64,000 nucleotides of DNA from Belnapia sp. F-4-1 (GTDB taxonomy: Bacteria; Pseudomonadota; Alphaproteobacteria; Acetobacterales; Acetobacteraceae), in contig NZ_KN676113.1 in NCBI RefSeq assembly GCF_000802185.1, forward strand, positions 1-64,000. The letters run 5' to 3'. Below the pieces are notes generated by a model. That model saw only the letters and a program-made list of their open reading frames with translations, was not told the origin of the DNA and searched no databases. Below are positions 33,660 through 41,591 of this stretch, piece by piece (position 1 is the first letter of the stretch; each line of letters begins with the position of its first letter). A program made the translations under genes and the position numbers.

Positions 33660-35015
33660 ATGCAGCACATCGCCGATGCCGCGGCCGCCCTGGCCAGCGG
33701 TCGCATCTCAGCCGAAGCCCTGGTCGATGCCGCGCTTCAGCGCATCGCCGACCCGGCAGGCGAGGGCCGCCGCACCTTCACCGCCGTCCATGGCGAAGCC
33801 GCCCGCGCCGAGGCCCGCGCCATCGACGCGCTTCGCCATGCCGGCCGCGCGCCAAGCCTCTGGGCCGGCATTCCCGTCACGGTGAAGGACCTGTTCGACG
33901 AGCGCGGCCACCCGACGCCCGCCGGCTCCGTTGTGCTGAAGGACGCCCCCGCCGCGGCGCAGGACGCGCCGGCGGTCGCCCGGCTGCGGCGCATGGGCTT
34001 CGTCGTCATCGGGCGCACCAACATGGTGGAGTTCGCCTTCTCCGGCCTCGGGGTGAACCCGCATCACGGCACCCCGCTCTCGCCCTGGGATCGGGCGACG
34101 GGGCGGTTGCCGGGAGGCTCCTCCTCGGGGGCCGCGGTAGCGGCAGCCGATCATATGGGCTTCGGCGGGCTCGGGACGGATACCGGCGGCTCCTGCCGCG
34201 TCCCGGCCGCACTCTGTGGCGTGGTCGGCTACAAGCCGACGGCGCAGCGGGTACCCAACACCGGCGTGCTGCCCCTCGCCCCCTCGCTCGACTCGGTCGG
34301 GCCGCTAGCCCGGAGCGTCGCCTGCTGCCACCTGCTCGATGCGGTCATCAGCGGCGAGGAGAGCCCGCCGCCGCTGCAGGCGCGGCCGCTCGCCGGGCTG
34401 CGGCTCGGCCTGCCGCGGCGGACCTTCCTGACGGACGACATCGACACCGCGGTTGGCAATGCCTTCCAGCGCGCCCTCTCCCGCCTTTCGGCCGCCGGCG
34501 CGCGGATCGAGCTCTTCGACATCCCGGAACTCGCCGAGCTGCCGGCGGTGAATGCGACGGGCGGCTTCGCCGCGAGCGAGGCCTGGGCCTGGCACCGGGC
34601 CCTCATCGCCGAGAAGTCCAGCCAGTACGACCCGCGCATCCTCGCCCGCATCCGCCGCGGCGAGCGGATGGGCGCCGCCGACTATATCGACCTGGTCGCC
34701 GCCCGCGCCCGGCTCCGCGAGGCCGTCGCCCGCCGCACCCGGGAATTCGATGCAGTGGTGACGCCAACCTGCCCCATCATCCCCCCGGCGCTGGCCGAGG
34801 TGGAGCCGGAGGCGGAGTACAACCGCATCAACCTGCTGCTGTTGCGGAACACCGCCGTCGGCAATTTCCTCGACCGCTGCAGCATCAGCCTGCCGATCCA
34901 CCGGCCCGGCGAGGCGCCGGTCGGGCTGATGCTGACCGGCGAGACCATGGCGGACGCGGCGCTCTTCCGCACCGCCGCGGCCGTGGAGGCGGCCCTTACC
35001 GAAACGCCCGCATGA
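33660..35015 (+). CDS. Amidase signature family hydrolase
   Basis: The 451-residue protein is an amidase-signature enzyme. The Ser-cisSer-Lys triad can be placed: Lys in PVTVKDLFDERG, Ser in LPGGSSSGAAVAAADH, and the second Ser in GTDTGGSCRVPAALCG. It hydrolyses an amide or indole-acetamide-like substrate in the cytoplasm. It is not GatA, since no gatB or gatC is near and the glutaminyl-tRNA-specific segments are missing. Its end overlaps the convergent luciferase-like gene by 20 bp. Substrate is unknown. Confidence 0.92.
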   Translation: MQHIADAAAALASGRISAEALVDAALQRIADPAGEGRRTFTAVHGEAARAEARAIDALRHAGRAPSLWAGIPVTVKDLFDERGHPTPAGSVVLKDAPAAAQDAPAVARLRRMGFVVIGRTNMVEFAFSGLGVNPHHGTPLSPWDRATGRLPGGSSSGAAVAAADHMGFGGLGTDTGGSCRVPAALCGVVGYKPTAQRVPNTGVLPLAPSLDSVGPLARSVACCHLLDAVISGEESPPPLQARPLAGLRLGLPRRTFLTDDIDTAVGNAFQRALSRLSAAGARIELFDIPELAELPAVNATGGFAASEAWAWHRALIAEKSSQYDPRILARIRRGERMGAADYIDLVAARARLREAVARRTREFDAVVTPTCPIIPPALAEVEPEAEYNRINLLLLRNTAVGNFLDRCSISLPIHRPGEAPVGLMLTGETMADAALFRTAAAVEAALTETPA

Positions 35016-36066
35016 TCCGCGCCCAGTCCTCGATCGCCGCCTCCTGGCCGGGGACGATCTGGACGGTGAACTCGGTATAGCCGGCATCGCGGAGGTCACC
35101 GACGCGGCGCCGCAGCTCCGCCTCGGTCGCGGTGAAGCTGCTGATGCGGATCATCTCCGCGGTGACGAAGGGGCGTTCCTCCGGCTTCACGAACATCAGG
35201 TGGCCCCGGTGGTTCTGCAGCCAGGGGGCGTCCTTCGGCTCGAAGGTCCGGGCCAGCGCCACATATCCCTCCACCGCCGCGCGGCAGCTCTCCGGCACCG
35301 GTGAGATGTTGGGCAGGCCGGAGAGCACCTCATCCGCGGCCCGGTGCAGCAACACGGCGGCGCGCGGCCCAGCCTGGGCCACGGCACGGTCGCTGTCCGC
35401 CGGCTCCCCCTCCTTCAGCACGCAGCCGAGGACGAAGGCCGTCGCCTGCAGGTCGCTTTCCGCCTGGCCGGCCGCCGCCCAGGACTGCTGCATTTCGCCC
35501 AGCATGGCGACGGCGGCCGGGACATCAGAGAAGAAGTTGATCCACCCCGCCCCGAGCCGCGCCGTCAGCGCCCGGGCCCGCGGCCCGGCGGCGGCCAGGT
35601 GGAGGCGCATGGGCGTGCGCGTGTCGATCAGGCCGAGATCGGGGTTCAGCAGCCGGATCTTCCGCCGCTCGCCCTCGACCTCCGCCTCCACCGTCTCCTC
35701 GGCGAGGAGGGCGAGCATCACCCGCAGGTATTCCTCGAACTCCTTCAGCTTCATGGCGCCGAGGCCCATGGCCCGCCGCCCGGTGAAGCCGGTGCCAAGC
35801 CCCATGTCGACCCGCCCCGGCGCCAGCTTGTTCAGCGAGGCAAAGGCATTGGCGGTGACCGGCGCGATGCGGTTGGAGGGGATCAGCACCCCGGTGCCGA
35901 GCCGGATGCGGCTGGTCTTCACCGCCGCCGCGCCCATGGCGACGAAGCAGTCAGCGCTCAGCATCTGGGTGTCGTAGAACCAGGCGGAGCGGAAGCCGAG
36001 CTCCTCCGCCCGCTGCGCCAGCCGCCAGCTCTCGGCGTCCGTCGCCATGGCGATGCCGAATTCCAT
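34996..36066 (-). CDS. Luciferase-like (LLM class) flavin-dependent oxidoreductase
   Basis: The 356-residue protein is a TIM-barrel flavin or F420 oxidoreductase. Pattern: MEFGIAMATD, RAEELGFRSAWFYDTQM, RIRLGTGVLIPSNR, FASLNKLAPGRVDMGLGTG and GPRARALTARLGAGWINF. It resembles the tetrahydromethanopterin-reductase-like subgroup. No partner flavin reductase lies beside it. It is divergent from the AEC exporter gene, whose GTG start is 91 bp away. Substrate is unknown. Confidence 0.88.
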   Translation of the reverse strand: MEFGIAMATDAESWRLAQRAEELGFRSAWFYDTQMLSADCFVAMGAAAVKTSRIRLGTGVLIPSNRIAPVTANAFASLNKLAPGRVDMGLGTGFTGRRAMGLGAMKLKEFEEYLRVMLALLAEETVEAEVEGERRKIRLLNPDLGLIDTRTPMRLHLAAAGPRARALTARLGAGWINFFSDVPAAVAMLGEMQQSWAAAGQAESDLQATAFVLGCVLKEGEPADSDRAVAQAGPRAAVLLHRAADEVLSGLPNISPVPESCRAAVEGYVALARTFEPKDAPWLQNHRGHLMFVKPEERPFVTAEMIRISSFTATEAELRRRVGDLRDAGYTEFTVQIVPGQEAAIEDWARIMRAFR

Positions 36067-36157
36067 GAGCCTGCTCCCTCGCTGTTTTCGCCAGGGAAGC
36101 CCGGCCGGGCCGGCGCGGCAAGCTTCCCTGCCGCGCCGCTGCCGTTATGGTGGGGGC

Positions 36158-37090
36158 GTGATCTCCTTCCTTGCCCTCTGCCTGCCCATCTTCGCCGTCA
36201 TCGGCGTCGGATGGGCTGCGGCGTGGCGCGGCGCGATCACCCCCGCCATGGTCGATGCCGTCGGCAGCTTCTCCTTCCTGTTCGCCTTGCCGGCGCTGCT
36301 GCTGCGGCTGATGGCGTCCCAGCCGCTCGGCCGCAGCTTCGATCCCGGCTTCTTCCTCGGCTACCTTGGCGCCTGCCTCGCAGTCTTCGCGCTGGTGATG
36401 GCGGCGGCCCTGCCCTTCCGCCGACGCGCCCCTGCGGCGGCAATCGGCGCGGCGGCGGCCATGGGCAATGTCGGCTATCTCGGCCCGCCCCTGCTGCTGC
36501 CGCTGCTCGGCGAGCGCGGCGCCGGGCCCATCGCCATGTCGATCATGTCCGAGGTGGCGGTGGTGCTGGCGCTCGGCTCGGTGTTGATGGCGCCGGGGGC
36601 TGGGCTCCGCACCATGGGGCGCGTCGGCCGCATCCTCATACGCAACCCGGTGCTGCTGTCGATCGGCGGCGGGGCGCTGCTCGGCGCGGCGGCGATTCCG
36701 CTGCCGGGGCCGGTCGAGCGCTTCCTCGGCTTCCTCGGCGGCGCAGCGGGACCGACGGCGCTCTTCGCCCTCGGCGGCACCCTCGCCCGCCTCCGCATCG
36801 ACCGGCGGCTGCTGGCCGTGGCGAGCGGGGCGGTCGCGGCGAAGCTGCTGCTCTACCCCCTGGTGGTCTGGCTGGTGCTGGGGCAGGCGCTCGGCCTCGC
36901 CCCGGTCTGGGTGCAGTCCGGCGTGCTGCTGGCGGCGATGCCGACCGCAACCAACGCCTTCGTCCTCGCCCAGCGCAACCAGGCCGCAACCGACGAGGTT
37001 TCCGCCGTGGTGCTGTTCTCGACGCTGATCGCCACCTTTGCCTTCCCGGTGACGGCCTGGCTGGTGGCGCCGCCGGTGGCGCTGCCCTGA
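36158..37090 (+). CDS. AEC family (auxin efflux carrier) transporter
   Basis: The 310-residue membrane protein has about ten hydrophobic helices and the AEC family traits: FLALCLPIFAVIGVGWAAAW at the start, NVGYLGPPLLLPLLGERG (the conserved helix break), IRNPVLLSIGGGALLG, GPTALFALGGTLA and MPTATNAFVLAQRN. AEC proteins move organic acids such as malate or malonate, or amino acids. The start is a GTG at 36158. Its stop directly abuts the end of the convergent amino-acid binding-protein gene (0 bp). Confidence 0.92.
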   Translation: MISFLALCLPIFAVIGVGWAAAWRGAITPAMVDAVGSFSFLFALPALLLRLMASQPLGRSFDPGFFLGYLGACLAVFALVMAAALPFRRRAPAAAIGAAAAMGNVGYLGPPLLLPLLGERGAGPIAMSIMSEVAVVLALGSVLMAPGAGLRTMGRVGRILIRNPVLLSIGGGALLGAAAIPLPGPVERFLGFLGGAAGPTALFALGGTLARLRIDRRLLAVASGAVAAKLLLYPLVVWLVLGQALGLAPVWVQSGVLLAAMPTATNAFVLAQRNQAATDEVSAVVLFSTLIATFAFPVTAWLVAPPVALP

Positions 37091-38119
37091 TTACCGGATG
37101 GGCGGTGCGTACATCAGCCCGCCCCGCGTCCACAGGTCGTTCAGCCCGCGCCGCAGCCCGACCGTGGTGGCCATGCCGAGGTTGCGCTCGAAGATCTCGC
37201 CGTAGTTGCCTGCTGCCTTGATGGCCCAATAAGCCCAGCGCCGGTCGAGCCCCATCAGCGGCCCATGGTCCCCGACGAGGCCGAGCAGCCGCCGCACCTC
37301 CGGATTCTCGCTGGTGAGGAAGCTGTCGACATTCGCCTGGGTGATGCCGAGCTCCTCGGCCGTCAGCAGGGCGAAGAAGGTCCATCGGACGATGTCGAAC
37401 CACTGGTCGTCGCCGTGGCGCACCACCGGCGAATGCGGCTCCTTGCTGATGATCTCCGGCAGGATCACATGCTCCTCCGGATGCGGGAAGGAGGCACGAA
37501 GGCCGGCGAGCTGGCTCGCATCCGTGCTGTAGGCGTCGCAGCGTCCGGCCAAGTAGCTGCGCCGCGCCTCGTCATTCTGCTCGAAGACGACGGGGCGGTA
37601 GTCGATCTTGTTGGTCCGCGCCCAGTCGGTGAGGTTCAGCTCGTTGGTGCTGCCGGCGACGACGCAGATCGAGGCGCCGCCCAGCTCCAGCGCCGATTTC
37701 AGCCCGAGCGAGGTCCGCAGCAGGAAGCCCTGTCCGTCATAGAAGCTGACATTGGTGAAGTTCAGCCCGTTCGCCGTGTCGCGCGACTGGGTCCAGGTGA
37801 CGGTGCGGATCAGCACGTCGATCTGGCCGGATTGCAGCGCCGGCAGCCGCGCCGTTGTGGTCAGCGGCACCCAGCGGATCTTCGTCGCATTGCCGAGCAC
37901 GGCGCCGGCCAGCGCCCGGCAGAGATCGTTGTCGAGTCCCCGGTACTCGCCGCGGCTGTCGGGCAGGGAGAAGCCGGCCGCACCGGTCGAGGTGCCGCAG
38001 ACCAGCAGGTCCCGCTGCCGCACCGCGGCCAGGGTCGGCCCGGCGCTTTGCGGCTGGGCTTCGGCCGCGAGCGGGGCGAGGCCGGCCGCGAGCGCCATGG
38101 CGAGCAGGAAGGCTTTCAT
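37091..38119 (-). CDS. Amino-acid ABC transporter binding protein (AapJ/BztA type)
   Basis: The 342-residue periplasmic protein starts MKAFLLAMALAAGLAPLAAEA and has the general L-amino-acid-binding pattern: LAAVRQRDLLVCGTSTGAAGFS, GLDNDLCRALAGAVLG, WVPLTTTARLPALQSGQIDVLIRT, DGQGFLLR and AGRCDAYSTDASQLAGLR. The related aap and bzt operons have permeases and an ATPase next door; here there are none. It may use a permease coded elsewhere or act as a receptor. Confidence 0.93.
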   Translation of the reverse strand: MKAFLLAMALAAGLAPLAAEAQPQSAGPTLAAVRQRDLLVCGTSTGAAGFSLPDSRGEYRGLDNDLCRALAGAVLGNATKIRWVPLTTTARLPALQSGQIDVLIRTVTWTQSRDTANGLNFTNVSFYDGQGFLLRTSLGLKSALELGGASICVVAGSTNELNLTDWARTNKIDYRPVVFEQNDEARRSYLAGRCDAYSTDASQLAGLRASFPHPEEHVILPEIISKEPHSPVVRHGDDQWFDIVRWTFFALLTAEELGITQANVDSFLTSENPEVRRLLGLVGDHGPLMGLDRRWAYWAIKAAGNYGEIFERNLGMATTVGLRRGLNDLWTRGGLMYAPPIR

Positions 38120-38190
38120 CCATCATCTCCCGGTGATGCCGGGCATGATGGGCAACCATCCGCCCCAAGGCTAGGCTTGGCCTGCACGCC

Positions 38191-38649
38191 ATGAAGCGAC
38201 GCCACCTCCTTCTCGCCGCCGCCCTGCCCTTCCAGGTGACGGAGGGCGAGCATCTCCACCTCACCGGCCGCGCTCTCGGCTGGACCATCCTGCGCGACCG
38301 CGCGCCCAGCCGCGCCGCACCGGAGACGGGGATGGTGCTGATCCGCGTCCAGCGCCCGGTGCCGCCGGCGAGCCAGCCGGGCCATCTGGCGGCGACGCTC
38401 GGCGCCTTCCGTCCCTTCCACTTCGCTGCCCTGCCGGCGGAGGAGCGGGTGGAGCTCGCCGGCCTTCCCGGCGCCGCCATCGAGGCGCGGGCCATGGGCA
38501 TCGGCAGCCGCCAGGCGGTGACGGTCCGCGCCGTCTGCCTCTACGGGCGGGAGCGGAGCTACCTGCTGATCGCCTCGGCGCCCGAGGCGGAATGGGCCGC
38601 GCTCCGCCCGGATGTGCTGCGGGTGATGGAAGGCTTCCGCCCCGGCTGA
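38191..38649 (+). CDS. Hypothetical protein, possibly exported
   Basis: The 152-residue product begins MKRRHLLLAAALPFQVTEGE, where a short basic-hydrophobic stretch may be a poor signal peptide. The body has alternating strands (GWTILRDRAP, TGMVLIRVQRPVP, SYLLIASAPEAEW) suggesting a small alpha/beta domain. I do not recognise a family. It is divergent from the amino-acid binding protein and precedes a Liv-type binding-protein gene on the same strand, separated by a nested inverted repeat. Confidence 0.6.
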   Translation: MKRRHLLLAAALPFQVTEGEHLHLTGRALGWTILRDRAPSRAAPETGMVLIRVQRPVPPASQPGHLAATLGAFRPFHFAALPAEERVELAGLPGAAIEARAMGIGSRQAVTVRAVCLYGRERSYLLIASAPEAEWAALRPDVLRVMEGFRPG

Positions 38650-38658
38650 GCGGCGTCA

Positions 38659-38707
38659 CCCATTGCGTCTTCGGCCGGCAGGCGCAAGGCTGCCGGCAAG
38701 CAATGGG
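38659..38707. repeat. Nested double inverted repeat between two genes
   Basis: Outer arms CCCATTGC (38659-38666) and GCAATGGG (38700-38707) enclose inner arms GCCGGCAG (38674-38681) and CTGCCGGC (38690-38697), all perfect. The structure ends 14 nt before the start of the next gene. It could be a factor-dependent terminator, a structured leader or an operator. Confidence 0.55.
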
Positions 38708-38721
38708 AGAGAAACGCGGCG

Positions 38722-39939
38722 ATGTTCACCACAAGGCGGGAATTCATGGCGGCCTCCGGCGCGCTGGCCTGGGCCGGCGCGGCCCGAGCCCAATCCGCTC
38801 CGGCGCTGCGCCTCGGCATCCTCGGCGACCTGTCCGGTCCCTATCGCGACCTTTCCGGCCTCGGCACCATGGCCTGCGTGCGGCAGGCGATCGAGGATGC
38901 CGGCCTGCCGCTCCAGGTCGAGGTCGTCCATGCCGACCACCAGCACAAGCCGGATGTCGGCGCCGCCATCGCCCGGCAGTGGTACGACCGCGACGGGGTG
39001 GATGCGATCCTTGAGGTGAACAACTCCGCCATCGCGCTGGCCGTCGCCGATTTGGCGCGGGAGAAGGACAAGGTCTTCCTCGCCACCGGCCCCGCGACCG
39101 CCGACCTGCACGGCCCGCGCTGCAGCCCCAACCACGTCCACTGGACCTACGATACCTGGATGCTGGCGCATGGCGCCGGCACCGCGGCCGTCAGGGCGGG
39201 CGGCGACAGCTGGTTCTTCCTCACCGCCGACTATGCCTTCGGCCATGCCTTGCAGCGCGACACGGCGCGCGCGGTGGAGGCGGCCGGCGGCAAGGTGCTC
39301 GGCCAGTCGCGCTACCCCTTCCCGCAGACCACTGACTACTCCTCCTTCCTGCTCCAGGCCCAGGCCTCGCGCGCCAAGGTGCTCGGCCTCGCCAATGCCG
39401 GGACGGACACCGTCAACTGCGTGAAGCAGGCGCACGAGTTCGGCCTGACGCGGCGGATGAAGCTGGTCGGCCTGCTTTGCCTGCTCGGCGATGTCCGGGC
39501 GATGGGAGCCGAGGCGGCGCAGGGCCTGATGCTGACCGAGCCCTTCTACTGGGACCTCAACGACCGCACCCGCGCCTTCACGCGGCGGGTGCTGCCGAGG
39601 ATGCCGCCCAACATCTACCCGAGCACCAACCATGCCGGCGCCTATTCGGCCGTGACCCACTACCTGAAGGCCGCCGCCGCCATGGGCCCGGCCGGGGCCA
39701 AGGCGTCCGGCCGCGCCACCATCGCGCGGATGAAGGCGCTGCCGACCGATGACGACTGCTTCGGCCCCGGCCGGGTGCGCGAGGACGGCCGCAAGATCCA
39801 CCCCGTCTATCTCTTCGAGGTGAAGGCACCCGGCGAGGTGAAGGCCGAATGGGACCTCTACCGCCTCGCCGGCACCATCGAGGCCGAGGAGGCGATGCGG
39901 CCGCTCGCTGAAGGCGGCTGCCCGCTGGTCCGGGGCTGA
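38722..39939 (+). CDS. Leu/Ile/Val-type ABC transporter substrate-binding protein
   Basis: The 405-residue protein begins MFTTRREFMAASGALAWAGA, a Tat-like twin-arginine signal, with cleavage probably after ARAQ. It has the type I periplasmic pattern: RLGILGDLSGPYRDLSG, NSAIALAVADLAREK, WFFLTADYAFGHALQRD and YPFPQTTDYSSFLLQAQASRA. Family members bind amino acids, amides or aromatic acids. No liv permease or ATPase is next to it, though a complete liv set starts at 43252. It is followed 6 nt later by a VOC gene. Confidence 0.92.
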   Translation: MFTTRREFMAASGALAWAGAARAQSAPALRLGILGDLSGPYRDLSGLGTMACVRQAIEDAGLPLQVEVVHADHQHKPDVGAAIARQWYDRDGVDAILEVNNSAIALAVADLAREKDKVFLATGPATADLHGPRCSPNHVHWTYDTWMLAHGAGTAAVRAGGDSWFFLTADYAFGHALQRDTARAVEAAGGKVLGQSRYPFPQTTDYSSFLLQAQASRAKVLGLANAGTDTVNCVKQAHEFGLTRRMKLVGLLCLLGDVRAMGAEAAQGLMLTEPFYWDLNDRTRAFTRRVLPRMPPNIYPSTNHAGAYSAVTHYLKAAAAMGPAGAKASGRATIARMKALPTDDDCFGPGRVREDGRKIHPVYLFEVKAPGEVKAEWDLYRLAGTIEAEEAMRPLAEGGCPLVRG

Positions 39940-39945
39940 GGGCGG

Positions 39946-40686
39946 ATGGCACCGGGCGGCACCGGCCCGATCCTCGGCCTCGACCACGTCATCCTCGCCG
40001 TGCCGCGGCTCGATGCGGCTGTCGCTGCCTATGAGCTGCTGTTCGAGCGCGGGCCCGCAGTGCGAGGCGAATCCCGGGCGCGCTTCGCCCTCGCTAATGT
40101 CGGCCTCGTGCTGACCGAAGGCGAGGCGCCGACAGGCCTCGCCTTCGCCGTCACCGAGGCGGGGAGCGCGCTTCGCCTCTTGGAACGCCGCGGTCTGCGG
40201 GGCAGTCCGGCACAGCCCCGGCAGGAGGCGCAGGCCTGGCCGCTGGACCCGGCCGCCGCCCGCGGCCTCCACTTCAGGCTGACCGCGGCAGGGCCGGCCG
40301 GGGACGCAGCCTCCGCCATCCGCCTCGACCATGCCGTCATCCGCAGCGCCGACCCGGAGCGGACGCTCGCCCTGCTGGGCGGCCGGCTGGGGCTCGATCT
40401 GCGCCTCGACCGCAGCAACCCGGACTGGGGTACGCGGCTGCTCTTCTTCCGCTGCGGCGACCTGGTGATCGAGGTCTCGCATGACCTGAAGAGCGGGATC
40501 GGCGACGGGCCCGACAGCCTCTGGGGCCTCACCTGGCGCGTGCCCGACGTCGCCGCCAGCCACGCGCGGCTCGGGGCGGCGGGCTTCTCCGTCTCGCCGC
40601 TGCGGACGGGGCGGAAGCCGGGGACACGCCTCTTCACCCTGCGCGGCGATGCGGCCGGGCTGCCGACCGCCTTCATCGGCGCCTGA
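39946..40686 (+). CDS. VOC superfamily (glyoxalase-like) protein
   Basis: The 246-residue protein has two repeats of the vicinal-oxygen-chelate fold. The first opens with GLDHVILAVPRLDAAVAAYE (His ligand), the second with IRLDHAVIRSADPERTLALLGGRLGLDLR, and a metal-type Glu appears in DLVIEVSHDL. This resembles the glyoxalase-like group with two unequal domains. Function is unknown; such proteins include dioxygenases, isomerases and resistance factors. It follows the binding protein closely and may be cotranscribed. Confidence 0.82.
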   Translation: MAPGGTGPILGLDHVILAVPRLDAAVAAYELLFERGPAVRGESRARFALANVGLVLTEGEAPTGLAFAVTEAGSALRLLERRGLRGSPAQPRQEAQAWPLDPAAARGLHFRLTAAGPAGDAASAIRLDHAVIRSADPERTLALLGGRLGLDLRLDRSNPDWGTRLLFFRCGDLVIEVSHDLKSGIGDGPDSLWGLTWRVPDVAASHARLGAAGFSVSPLRTGRKPGTRLFTLRGDAAGLPTAFIGA

Positions 40687-40695
40687 CCGGCGAGG

Positions 40696-41538
40696 CTACA
40701 CCCCTTCCGGTTCGAACCAAGTCGTCGGGCGGACGAATTCCTCCTGCGCCGCGACGGTCAGCAGCTCGCGCGAACCGGCCTCCATCGTGTGCCGCAGCAG
40801 GCCGTGGATGGAGGAGGCCGCCGCCGCCATCGCCCCCGCGGCCTCGCCGCGCAGCCGATGGAACAGGAACAGCGCCGCGATCGCATCCCCCGCCCCGTTG
40901 AAGGATTGCTCGAGCCGCGGCGTGCGCAGCCGCCAGAAGCGCCCAGCCTCGCCTGCCAGCAAATCGATGGAATCATCCGGCGTCTCCTCGGTCCGGAGGC
41001 TCGTCACCATCACGCAGCGCGGTCCCCGCGCCTGCAAGGCTGCAATGGCCGCCTTGGCCGCCGCCAGCGTCGTGACCGCGTCGCCGGTCAGCCATTCCAG
41101 TTCGAACTGGTTGGGCGTGGCGAGGTCGGCCATCGGAAGCGCGCGGTCGCGCAGCAGCTCGGCGATGCCGGGCCGGACATAGACGCGGCCATCGTCGCCG
41201 ATCACCGGGTCGCAGCAGTAGAGCGCGGCGGGATTGGCGGATTTCACCCGGGCGACGGCATCGAGCACCGCCTCCCCCGTCTCCGCATCGCCGATATAGC
41301 CGGAGAGCACGGCGTCGCAGGCGGGCAGGACGCCGCGCTCCTCGATACCCTGCACGCAGTCGCGGATCAGGCTCGCCGGGAAGACCGAGCCGCGGAAGGC
41401 GCCATGCCCCGGATGATTAGAGAACTGCACGGTGTTGACAGCCCAGACCTCGGCCCCGAGCCGCTGCAGGGGAAAGGACGCGCTGGCATTGCCAACGTGG
41501 CCATAGGCCACCCAGGACTGGATCGAAAGGATGTTCAC
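40696..41538 (-). CDS. pdxY: Pyridoxal kinase
   Basis: PdxY phosphorylates pyridoxal to pyridoxal 5'-phosphate in the B6 salvage pathway. The 280-residue product has the N-terminal VNILSIQSWVAYGHVGNASA, QFSNHPGHGAFRG, YCCDPVIGDDGRVYV, the NQFELEWLTG motif and the C-terminal anion hole and base in FNGAGDAIAALFL. The start is a GTG at 41538, which gives the usual family N-terminus. It is divergent from a peptide-type binding protein. Confidence 0.95.
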   Translation of the reverse strand: MNILSIQSWVAYGHVGNASASFPLQRLGAEVWAVNTVQFSNHPGHGAFRGSVFPASLIRDCVQGIEERGVLPACDAVLSGYIGDAETGEAVLDAVARVKSANPAALYCCDPVIGDDGRVYVRPGIAELLRDRALPMADLATPNQFELEWLTGDAVTTLAAAKAAIAALQARGPRCVMVTSLRTEETPDDSIDLLAGEAGRFWRLRTPRLEQSFNGAGDAIAALFLFHRLRGEAAGAMAAAASSIHGLLRHTMEAGSRELLTVAAQEEFVRPTTWFEPEGV

Positions 41539-41591
41539 GCCGGCAAGGCTAGTGCATCCTGGCCGCAACGAAAACCTCGGGGAGACGGCCA

